From positions 868,001-932,000 of the forward strand of contig JACEHZ010000198.1 of the NCBI GenBank assembly GCA_017893485.1: DNA of 64,000 nt, given 5' to 3'. The DNA comes from Hemerocallis citrina (taxonomy: Eukaryota; Streptophyta; Magnoliopsida; Asparagales; Asphodelaceae). Below are positions 1-9,909 of this stretch, piece by piece. Under the pieces are notes generated by a model that had not been told where the DNA came from, did not search any database, and was given only the letters and a program-made list of their open reading frames with translations. Each line of letters begins with the position of its first letter. The first letter of the stretch is position 1. The translations under genes and the position numbers were made by a program.

Positions 1-242
1 TAATTAAGAATCTACATCGTCAATAACTTTAATTTAGGAATAGAACTATAATTTAAACAGTTCCAAAGTTGGTGTGCTCCTATTATGGCCATTTGGAGCT
101 AGAAATGAGAATCAAGATTGAAATTTTAGATAGAATTTGAAAATATTGTCCATATTTTTTATAATTAAAGTGTTTTTAATAATCTATAAATGAATGCGCT
201 GTTGATATAAATCTTGCTTGATTTATGAAAGGCATATCTCAC

Positions 243-785
243 CTTCAAACCACGTTGGAATGTAAATTTGAGTATTTTCAAAGGCAATGCTTGGAAACAG
301 GATGATATCTTCTTGAAGTTAGCATGAAACTTCTCTTGCTCCTTGCTTCAATGCTGCAAGCTCATCATCATGTTGCTTATTACTTTGAGCGTAAACTATG
401 ATTATTCAACAACTTCTTAAAAGGTGTAAAATCATATGAATTCAAGGAAGACTGTAACTGTATTGCTAAACAAACATATGAAACTTATCATAAATGCCTC
501 TTGAAGAACAAAAGACTTCTTGCCTATTCCATCCCTACATTGTCTTAATAGCAAGATAAGAAATAAACGAGAAGTAACTCTTGAGAGCATCAATTGATAA
601 CAGATCATCAATCAATCGTCGGAGCCTCTTGTGCTCTTCTCCGTTGGTCGTGAGTAAGCTCATGAGTATTTTCTGCTCGGCATAGGAAAGGTTCAACGAT
701 CCTGTTCCATCTTTTCCTGACAATAAAATATTGCTTGCTTCTCTTCTGGTCAGGAAAACAATAAGCCTTCCCAAAGAAAATTTGA
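243..785 (-). pseudogene. Cytochrome P450 fragment (CYP85-clan-like)
   Basis: On the minus strand the frame 774-535 reads a P450 N-terminal segment: a hydrophobic VFLT strand, an SGKDG turn and the stretch GEEHKRLRRLI, typical of the helix B-C region of CYP85-clan plant P450s. After a break the homology continues in other frames towards 243, with pieces such as FTLKVISNMMMSL and EQEKFHANFKKISS, then LPLKI and QRGLKV. It ends at a plausible splice donor (AAG then GTGAG, donor G at 242). A family member is about 480 residues; only about 170 are represented, with no heme-binding cysteine loop. Frameshifts and stops between the pieces make this a relic. The family call rests on motif memory; the subfamily is not determined. 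P450s of this clan are normally ER-anchored monooxygenases, but no activity is expected here. Confidence 0.6.
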
Positions 786-3090
786 GAGATTGGGGTATGG
801 TTCTATTTTTCTGTTACCAACCTCTTCTGCCTTTTAATGATGAAGCTGTGTATTCCTGATGGACTCGAAAACTCTGACAGAAAAGAGAATGTTCTAGATG
901 GTGCACGGTACTTTGCTCATCGCTCTTGTGGATGCCCAATGAGTGATACAGTATGAGGCATGTTATGTACAAGCACGGGAAAAAAAACACATAAGTTAAC
1001 AATATTGTTATAACGGGGATGGCAGAAGTCATGCAGGTATGCAGTGGAGTTGTATGTCTCACATTCTCATTAAGTATCAGATTTTTCATTATATATATAT
1101 ATACACACACACACATGGGTGGGTGCCATTTATTTTAAATTGTATGTTCGGATGAACGTTTTTATCAAATATGAGGTGTGATGGAGATTTCCTATATATT
1201 TATTGATTTAACTGAGTAAGATATCTAATGAAGGTTTCATTGTTTGCCGGAACTATAGTGAATAATTCACCTTTTCTATGTGTTTTTTGGTGCATCCATC
1301 CGTGTTGAAGTCATTATTCCAATATTATTTGATCCGTAGGAAGTGATATTGCTACACTGTCTGGATACATAACAAGAGTTTGTGAAAAACAAGACATTAT
1401 TCTTGTTTTCCCTTTTTCTCTTAGTTATGCACCATTTCATTAGAAGGGATGATATATACAACGCTATTGGATACAAAATTTTGCTATAATCTTACTGTTT
1501 TTCATATTTTAGTGTTTAGGATTACTAAGGAAATTTGCTGAGGCTTAAATGACAATTTACTGGGTTTCTTTTGTTTTCTTCTAGGAAGGGGAAAAATCGA
1601 AGGGTGAGACTGTCACTGTCGCTATCATATAAGTCGATGATCTCATGGTTCCTAGAATGAGATTAATTCCTCATAGATGAACTGAATTCGCTATTGCAAT
1701 ACAGAGGTTCAAGAATGAGTATTAGAGAGAGATTCAGAAACGACACTATTAGTTCTGAAGTTTTGTTGGACGCAATCCTCAGCCAAAACGTAAGAGGGAA
1801 ACAAGGCTGGATAAAGATTGCCACAAAGAGTACGGTTAATTATTAGTGTGAAGCAAATTAGTAAATTTTGATTTACAGTTTACTTTCATATTTAGCTGCC
1901 AAAAATTCTTCATTCTGGATGAAGATGTTAAGCTTGTTGTTTGTGAATGTTTTTTTTTGTATGCTCAGAAATTCTGACATTGGAAACATGCAAACAGTTG
2001 GGTGTTACAGTGTGTATATTAAATTAATATGTCAACTTGTATTTACTGTTTCTACAATTGGAGTAATACAGCCATATAGAGTTTTTTTCCTTGGCTCTTT
2101 CCGTTTGCCATGTGTGTACCAGGCCATCAGCTGAATTCTTCTTGTCTGCAATTCTCGTGCTTCATTTGGTTTGAATCCAGCTGCAGTAAAAATCTGTGTA
2201 TGATTAGAGCTTAGATAAAAAATTGGCCAGCATACTAGGCCAAGGCCCACAAGGAATCAATCCCATATTTATCTCAAAACCCCTATAAATCTTTCTCTCT
2301 AACAAATCATCTCTTTCTCTTTCCTCGTTGCAATTCGCCTCTCAAGTGTCAATTGCTTACTGTAAGCCTTTTAATCTCATCAACTTATTATTGTATTCCT
2401 TTAATTTGTCAAATTATATTTGAATTTCTGTATTAGGGTTTATGGATAAACAAAATTTATATTGGAATTAAAATTTCTTTGAATTTCTCATGAAAATTTA
2501 CAAGTATTTTGTACTGCATATTACCTCATTCAATATTTTTTGCAGGAGTTATAGTATTATTAGGCACGTCCATCAAGTAACGTGCAACTGATGCATGGTA
2601 AATTTCAACTAGTATATATATATATTTTAGTGTATTGGGGCCCATTTTGAGAGTTCGCCTCGGGCCTCCGGAAACTCAAGACCGGTCCTGTACACAGACT
2701 TAATAAGAAATGTTGAGAAATTTCTCTCTCTCAATATGAGCGGCTACAACCGAACGCCAACAAAAAAAAAATTACTGAAGCATACAAAAGATTAATTAAA
2801 CACATCCTGAATTGTCATCATAAAAACGTTTATGGTATTACTTAGAAAATAGACGAATTATTTGCTTAGAAAAAGAGAAAAACACACTCCCCAGACTATG
2901 TCCAGCTTTTCAAGAAGGTCGTTGGCGACATAAAAATTATATTGGGGTCTTGTAGTTATGATGGCAACTGATAATAATTGGGATGTGGGGTGATATGTGT
3001 ATTTACATCCATGACTAATAGTTTTTTTTTTCCCTTTTTTTCTTTGATAAAATAATTACCTTTTGAAAGAAAAGAAGAAAATAATAATAG
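786..3090. other. Unassigned AT-rich region
   Basis: I found no coding frame with recognisable homology. It contains a short TA then CA microsatellite at about 1089-1114. A TATAAAT box at about 2284 is followed by a pyrimidine-rich CTCT leader, which looks promoter-like, but no gene follows it. At 2635-2692 lies a GC-richer phrase ending in ACCGGTCCTG, resembling the end of ZMYM1-type hAT elements; no partner end was found. Confidence 0.4.
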
Positions 3091-3497
3091 GGAGAAGGAC
3101 CTGTTGGCACATAAAATTTATACAAATGACCTACACACACCTAAAGTTTCTATAATACCCCAATAGCACCCAAAGTTTTATAAATTGGATCTACAAGCCC
3201 CCCGCGTTTAATTATCAGTTAAGTTAGTGAAATATTAAGGGAATATACCTCTTAACGGGTTTAGACCCATTAAGGTGCATATGAAATTACGAAAATACCC
3301 CCCCCCCCCCTTTTTCTTCATCCGATCTCTTTGCTATTTCTTCTTCCCCTTTTAAACCCTCACCCGTTTTTCTCAATCTCAATCTGAAATCAATTCCCTC
3401 TTCCCAAAATCGCTACTTCTCACAAATTTTTCGATCGCATCTAAGCTCTCTTATCCACCCACCATGTCTGCCACCAGTTCTTTTTTGTGAATCACCG

Positions 3498-3890
3498 ATG
3501 CAGAATGGATTAATGTGCCACTGCGAACTTCCTGGGAGAGCCCAGATTGTGGAGTGTGTGAGAGGTAAGAATAAAGGTAGGTTATTCTACTCTTGTCCGA
3601 ATTACAAAGGCAAAGATGAGCGTGGGTGCAATTTTTGTAGGTGGGTATCAGTTGACAATGACAGAGATGATAAAGAGATGGGTTTGGTGGAATTCAAGGC
3701 AATTTTGTTTGAGCAAAAGGAGATTTTGAAATCAATGAAACAACATATGGATGTTAATTTTGCTGCGAAGCTTCTTCAGTTGGAGACTAGTATCATTGGC
3801 TTGACATCATTAGTTCGCAGTTGGTTTGTTCTGTTGTTTGTATATATTGTTGTTCTTAATGCGATACATATCATGTATGACAGATGCTGA
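3498..3890 (+). CDS. Small GRF-type zinc-finger protein of the MULE
   Basis: A 130-residue uninterrupted frame. Residues 7-50 form a GRF zinc finger: CHC near the N-terminus, then GRLFYSCPN and GCNFCRWV, matching the family pattern of CxC, GR-FY-C and C-F-W. Residues 60-85 look helical and charged, and the C-terminal 25 residues are hydrophobic, as is common in these plant proteins. An upstream ATG at 3463 in good context runs into TGA after eight codons; across a T-run the frame shifts by one into this ORF, so an original longer N-terminus may have been lost. GRF fingers bind nucleic acid. Small GRF genes are frequent next to plant MULE transposases, which supports an accessory role, although the function is unknown. 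Confidence 0.7.
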   Translation: MQNGLMCHCELPGRAQIVECVRGKNKGRLFYSCPNYKGKDERGCNFCRWVSVDNDRDDKEMGLVEFKAILFEQKEILKSMKQHMDVNFAAKLLQLETSIIGLTSLVRSWFVLLFVYIVVLNAIHIMYDRC

Positions 3891-3894
3891 ATAT

Positions 3895-5545
3895 CGTAGT
3901 GTGAGAACTTCATTCGTTGATGGAATATGATTTAACGAATGAATGTATGTTTATGAAGGGCGAATTATCATGACTGAATGTATCTTTTTGAATGACAGAA
4001 TGAATGTATCTAACTAAATACAGTTTGAATGAATGAATGTATCTTTTTTGCAATGAGAAGCCATAGTTTTGTGTTATGCAATATTTGATACTGAGTTTGT
4101 GATTAGGTTGTGTACCTTCATGTCATTTAGAATGCTTTTAGTTGTGAATGTTTAGAGAATGCTTTGAAAATGCATTCATTCAAGTTTGTTTGAGAATGTA
4201 TTCAAATACTGAGAATTTCTATGAGAATGCATTCAGATATGTTTGTGTATATACAGTAACGAGAATGTAGTGAGAATACATTTACCCATTATTATGAATA
4301 TGCATCATTTGTACAGGAGGGTGCAGAACAAGCAATTAGACAACCTTGATGCACAAAATAGTCAATACATCCTGCAAATAGAGAGACAGTTTGAATTATC
4401 ATGAATGAATGTATCGCATATGGAACTCAGTTTGAATGAATGAATGTTTTTTTTTTTTTTTACAACGAGAAGTTGCAGTTTAAAATGCAATGAAAATATG
4501 CAGCAGCTGAAAATGCATTCAGTTTTTTTGAATGTGATTTGAAAGTAGCAGTGCAAAGTGCATAGAAATTAGCAGTGGAAAATACAATGCATTGACAGTA
4601 GCAGATTTGAACATATTGATAATGCATCGAAAATGCATTAAAATTTTGTATAAAGCTCAGCATTGAGAAGGCATTCAGATACTGATAATAAACTGAGAAA
4701 ATATTTGTCAGACATGTTTGTGTATATACAGTTTTGAAAATCAACTCAGAATGCAATTATCATAAACCAATAAATATGCAGCAGTATTGTAGGCTTGTGC
4801 AGAAGAACAATTAGAAAACCTGGAAATAGACAAGCTGAAATAACCTTGCATTTATATGCAGCAGTATTTTTGAATTATAGACAAGCTGAAAACCTGGAAA
4901 TAGACAAGCTGAAACCTGATAATAGTTTATACAAAGCCTGATCATAGTTTAGGCTGATACAAATTAGTCCTAACCCCAAACATAAAGCTGATAACCATTC
5001 ATATGGTTTACATTTCACATTTCACCTTCATTATGATACATAAATTCATAGACGGGAGGTAGCAGTTGAATTCACATTGTATGATAGTGATATCAGTTGA
5101 AAGTAGTAGTGTGAAGTGTGCAGTTGCATTCACATGGTATGATAGCAAATATGGAAACAGATAACAATGTGTGCAGACAGTTTTGCAACTCTACTCAGAT
5201 TGCAATGAACATAAACAAGTATGGACAAAGCAGTATTGCAAGTTTTGTAGAAGGACAAATAAAAAAACCTGAAATTTTAACCTGTAAACTGAGCATGAGA
5301 AAAATACCCACAGTTTACATTGCATTAATTCTGAAAGCATAAACCTTTATTCAAACACACATCATACATCTGCCTGTTAATAGCAGTTCCATAGCCTCAT
5401 CATAGTGTAGGCTGATACAAATGAGTCATAAATACCAAACATGAACCTCATAACCATTAAAATGGTTTACATTTAACATATGCTCATTGTTCTGTTACCT
5501 AAAATGTTGGTGGTGAATTCAGTTATTACAGGACAAATTTTATGT
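3895..5545. repeat. Degenerate internal repeats between the two MULE genes
   Basis: No gene is visible. The phrases GAATGAATGTATC and GAATGCATTCAG recur many times between about 3930 and 4780. The block around 4025-4080 is repeated near 4429-4480. A second direct repeat of about 85 bp occurs at 4938-5023 and 5398-5480 (TAGGCTGATACAAAT in both). This is the intergenic space between the 3' ends of the convergent MULE genes. Confidence 0.55.
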
Positions 5546-5548
5546 TGA

Positions 5549-8500
5549 TTACATCCAAATACTGCCTCTTCCTCTACCCCCTCCGAACCTCTCAACACTA
5601 CCTCTAAGAGGTACCTTCCTACCCCTCCCTCTCCTTAAGCTTGTTGGTTGGTGTTGTTGTGAAGGTGGTGATAATTGAATTTGTGGCCACTGTCCCTCAA
5701 CTCCTTCTGATTGTTGTCCCTCAACTCCTTGTGACTGTATTCTTGCAACACTCCTTTGAAATTGGATTACATTAGGTTCATCTGCAGCTGGTAAATGTAT
5801 CAAGTTTTAAAGTACTGATATAGTGTACACAAATATGTGTTTCAAGATACAACAATGAAGAAAAAATATTTCAAGATGATTTATTAGTACAATTATCAGA
5901 TGTTTAATTACACTCATTTATGTTTGTTCAACTACTGTAACCACTGTAAATACTGCAATATTTTGTTCCAACAGTTCAAATACTAGTAATTTACCTCCTA
6001 CACCTTCATTGATGGCCACTCTCCCTACAGTTGCCCCTCTTTTTCCTCGCTTGGAACCCCTCCTAGCAACATAAACTTTGAATAAGATTAAATGAGAACA
6101 GTAATGTAAACTGCGTCATAAATGATAATTTACCTATGCAATGTATCTGTTGATGACTGACTGGGCAAACCACCAACAGATGAACTGACATCCACTCCTC
6201 CAGGTACTTGGTTAATTGGTGCCTTGCAAGTTGATTTGTTGTGGTCAATTCCATGACATCTACTACAGCTCATTTTTCTCTTTGCTAATTTGTTCCCTCC
6301 AACATCATTTTCATCTCTGCCTTTAATTCTCTTTGTTTTAGGTCTTCCTCTTGGTCTCCTTGTGTGTGGTGGGCCAACGGTATAGCCAATCTTTTGATGC
6401 TGCCATTGAGCCTTACATGAAAGAGGTGCTATAGAAAACTGATATGTAAATTTGTACCTGAAAATGGTATAAAAAAATAGAAAAAAAGAGAACCAAATCT
6501 GTGGTACTATTAAAATACCTATCAATATAGAAACAAATTTCATAGAAACATTACTAATTATCTGTCAATATAGTATAGTGGATCCACATAAATGGTCCAA
6601 TCAACTCTGGCCTTTGTGCAGATTACCTCAGTTGCGTGTATGTAGGGCAAACCAATTAGCTGCCACTGTCTGCAAGTGCATATTCTGTCTTCCATGTCAA
6701 GCACCTCTCTTCTTTCTACACTCTCCACCTCTGCATACCTTTCATCAGACTTTCTAACTATCCACCCACCAACTTTCTTACTGATATCTCTAATGTATCT
6801 GTCAGCCATTGGTACCAGCACCCCCTTCCAACTTTTAGCAATTTGTCTTCTCAATATCATCTTCTCCATTATTTTGATCCTCACACTATCTACAAGATCA
6901 ACAACTGGACGGTATCTTGATTCTAATATCCATGCATTGAAACTCTCTGCCAAGTTGTTTATAATGTAGTGTTGTCTAGATCTGGGGGTGAATTGGCTTC
7001 TACACCATAGGTGGGTCTGTCTCTCTAAAGCAGTTGCTGCTTCAATTGAAATTTCTCTCAAATCTCTCATTGCATCTTCATACTGCATGACTGTGTATGC
7101 TTTGGCAGCTCTCCAAACCAATACTTCATATATTTCACCAGAGAAATTTTTCTTAAAGTTTTTCCATAGATGACGAACACAACATCTATGTTCGGCAACA
7201 ACAAAGAAACCACTTCTTGTAAGCCTTTTTCTTGATCACTCATTATAGAAATATTACCCATATCATTCCCAAGAGCTTCTTTCAAATTTTCGATGAACCA
7301 ATGCCAAGAATGTAGATTCTCAGATTCTACTACCGCAAATGCTACAGGATATAAGCATTAGCAGCAAGCAAAGTCCCCAAATACTTACCCCTTAGATGAC
7401 AGCCATCAAGGGCAATGTATGGTCTACATCCTAATTTAAACCCATCTACACATTGCTTGATAGAAACAAACATCCTATAAAAAGCTTTGTCATTCTATAA
7501 TTCAATTTCAATGTGACTACCTAGGTTTCTTGCTTTGAGTTCAGCTCTCAAAGAGTGTACAAGGTTGTAGCTCTTGTCAATGTTACCGAAAAGTTGCTGT
7601 CTTGCTTCTTCCCTCCCCCTCCACACTTGTTTGTAACCAATCTTCAATCCATATTTGCTGTCAATAAATTTGGTAATGTTTACAGGCCGCATATTAGGAT
7701 TTGCTTTCACATCTCCCTTAATTATCTCTGCAATCCAGAATTTTGTTGCAGCTCTATTGCCACACTTATTTATTCCCGTGCAAGTATGGACATCATTGTA
7801 CTTTCTTACCTCAAATGTCTTCTTGTCCTGCATCCTAGCAGCTCTAATTCTCCATGGACAATCCTCCATCCCACATATTGCAACAATTGTTGTATTGTCA
7901 TTCTTCTTCAACAAGTATGCAAAATTTTTTTGTATACTATACTGTTTCAATGTCATCCTGAAGGCGTAGCTACTTGGAAATTTGCTGCCAATTTGAAAAT
8001 GAGGGCAATGGAAATCTACTTGTTCACCCCACATGGGACCTGAGCACTCCTGTACAGATCCTGAACTCATCTCTGCCTTTGCTTCTCTGCTTAAATCACC
8101 CTCACTGTCTTCTTCTTCACCCGCTTCTTCTTCTTCTTCAAACTCACTATCAAAAGAATGGTTCGAATCTTCAGAATAGCAATCATCTGCTTCATCATTT
8201 GCAACTTCCAAGTTTTCTATATGTATTTCTTCTTCTTCAGCATCTGCATCACCAAAATTGCCTTCGTTTTCAACATAATTTGGGTCTTCACTGTCAGTAT
8301 CCTCATAATCAGCCTCATAAAACTGCTGTAGTGGTGTCTTCTCACCTTCAATCTGTATTTGCCTCTCAGCTTGATGTTCACTGCCTTTAGCTTGTTCAAC
8401 ATCTGCATTGCCTTCTCCTACTTCATTAAACTGATTTGCATGAGCTTCTGCACCTTCATTTCCTTCATCTGCATTCCCTTCAGGTTGTTCATATGCTGAT

Positions 8501-8904
8501 TTAGATTTTTCCACTGAACCTGATGTATTTGTAGGGAATCCAATCTGCCTCACATACAAATCTTCATCATCACTCGACACTACCAACTGCTCAGTGGGAA
8601 TGGGTCCACACCCTAGATGATATCTTGCCCTCCTCCCACCAATAATTTCACCCGCATGAACACCAAACCTACTGTAATTCTTTGGGGGTCTAAATGACAA
8701 ATATAGCTCCAGTGTTTTCTTCTTTTCTAGATGCAATTTCCAAATTTTTTCAAATAGTACATCATCTATAATTACTCCATATTCTTTAGGTGATGGCTCA
8801 AGCTTTGCATATACTACTTTCATCATATACCCCTCATTATAGAGTAGTAAAGCATGAAGTTTGTCACTCAAGTAGTCTAAGTTACTCTCCCCTGAGTCAA
8901 TCAA
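5549..8904 (-). pseudogene. MULE (mudrA-like) transposase, broken
   Basis: Exon A (8904-6562) begins with a PB1-like N-terminal domain, then a Glu/Asp-rich region, then the MuDR DNA-binding domain with a C-x4-C zinc ligand pair near CGMEDCPWRIRAA. After a stop at 7495 the DDE core continues in shifted frames: LDGCHLRGK (first Asp), SDQEKGL (second Asp), then YEDAMRDL. At least two indels (about 7340 and 7205) and several stops lie here. The SWIM finger at 6681-6630 reads CTCRQWQLIGLPYIHA; the third metal ligand, normally Cys, is Tyr. Exons B (6457-6134), C (6062-5995) and D (5787-5549) join in phase and give a CCHC knuckle (CSRCHGIDHNKSTC) and an RG-rich tail (RGRGRKV, GGGRGRG). The family cuts and pastes MULEs; this copy is not functional. 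Confidence 0.85.
6458..6561 (-). other. MULE transposase intron A with mutated donor
   Basis: Protein continuity (YYID-R-YKFTYQFS) and codon phase place the exon A end at 6562 and exon B start at 6457 after TTTTCAG. The intron therefore starts with AT instead of GT (ATAATTAG), a one-base G-to-A loss of the splice donor. The two downstream introns have normal GT and AG ends: 6133-6063 and 5994-5788. Confidence 0.6.
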
Positions 8905-9255
8905 AATACTTTTCGTACGATACCGTTCATATTTTTTTCCTGTTTGCCCTAGGTATTGCTCTCCAATGCCCGTGGTAGAACACTAACACCGTCACTCTAT
9001 CTATCACTCTGTCACACAATAACAACCACAAGAATAATATTAGTCCTTCTATATAACTCCAATAAATAACATAACAGAACCACAACATAACACAACACAA
9101 CAAACAACACAACACAACACCAAAGTGTTCCCCATATTGATGACAACACAATACAACACCAAAATCAACCCTAACTTAGATCAAATCCCAAATCTAGTGT
9201 TCCCTCACTAAACTGAACTCAGACTTAAACCCTACATTGTTCACCAAATACTCAA
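8905..9255. other. Spacer upstream of MULE transposase
   Basis: No coding signal. Contains an AACAC-rich low-complexity stretch (about 9060-9160). It presumably holds the transposase promoter and the unidentified right end of the MULE. Confidence 0.35.
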
Positions 9256-9277
9256 TGTAACACCCCGTAATTTTCAA

Positions 9278-9335
<58 letters not shown>

Positions 9336-9738
9336 AAAAGTAAAAAGAAAGATCGCTGTTTGAAAATTAACGCATGCATGGATGTATAAAGTGAATGGTT
9401 AGTGAGGGGCCCACGTAATGGTAAACAGCAAAAGAGCTTGTTGTTGATGCTCTTGGAGGTGACGTCATCTGGTGATGACGTGGCTTTGGGGAAGGGGGCC
9501 CACCTGTTGTGCATGCTGTGTATTTCGGAAAGAACAGAAAAGAGTTTGGAAATATAGTCCCATATCGGGATTTGAGATGATTAAAATATAATATAAATAT
9601 AATAGCCTATGATCAAGAGTCACCAATCCGGTTAACCACCTTTTGAGAGGCAGCCTGTGGTGGGCAGTTGTACTACATAGTATCTAATTTGTCTTATAAA
9701 TTGTATAAATTGTCCGAGCTAGGAGCAAGGGCGTTACA
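9256..9738 (+). repeat. TRIM LTR 1
   Basis: Starts TGTAACACCCCG and ends GGGCGTTACA, the expected TG...CA with inverted ends. It contains a long TA microsatellite at about 9283-9333. The same sequence recurs in LTR2 and LTR3 with scattered differences. Confidence 0.85.
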
Positions 9739-9740
9739 AA

Positions 9741-9752
9741 TGGTATCAGCGC
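9741..9752 (+). other. Primer binding site (tRNA-iMet), TRIM copy 1
   Basis: TGGTATCAGCGC lies two bases after the LTR. It is one mismatch from the plant initiator-Met site TGGTATCAGAGC seen intact at 14525-14536. Confidence 0.8.
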
Positions 9753-9909
9753 CGACTTTCGACACCGAGTGTGAGGCATGTCTAGATAGTCGGTGGTGGA
9801 TCTCCGTGGCTATAGACCCAGTCGGCGATGGATCTCCGTGACTGTGGTTGCTTGTTATGATTAGTCTGATGGCGGACTCCGGGACTATATACCCAGTCGG
9901 CGGATCTTC

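Larger units (their letters stand above)
3091..9200. mobile_element. Mutator-like element (MULE) with two convergent genes
   Basis: A plus-strand GRF zinc-finger gene (3498-3890) and a minus-strand mudrA-like transposase (8904-5549) point at each other, the arrangement known for maize MuDR (mudrA and mudrB). The outer limits are approximate. The left limit is set at the phrase before the CCCC-rich tract at 3299, typical of DNA-transposon ends in plants. The right limit lies somewhere between the transposase start and the TRIM LTR at 9256. I could not identify matching terminal inverted repeats or a target duplication, so the ends may be non-TIR or eroded. Confidence 0.5.

Noticed and set aside
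1868..2250. Short frames at 1868-2134 and 2032-2250
   Set aside because: No homology, overlapping on opposite strands, composition typical of AT-rich spacer.
2635..2692. hAT (ZMYM1-type) end ending ACCGGTCCTG, and CAGGGCCGGCCC at 18632
   Set aside because: Each is a single unpaired end without target duplication; not enough to call an element.
7555..8390. Long plus-strand open frames over the MULE transposase
   Set aside because: They are antisense shadows of the acidic and DNA-binding regions of the minus-strand transposase.
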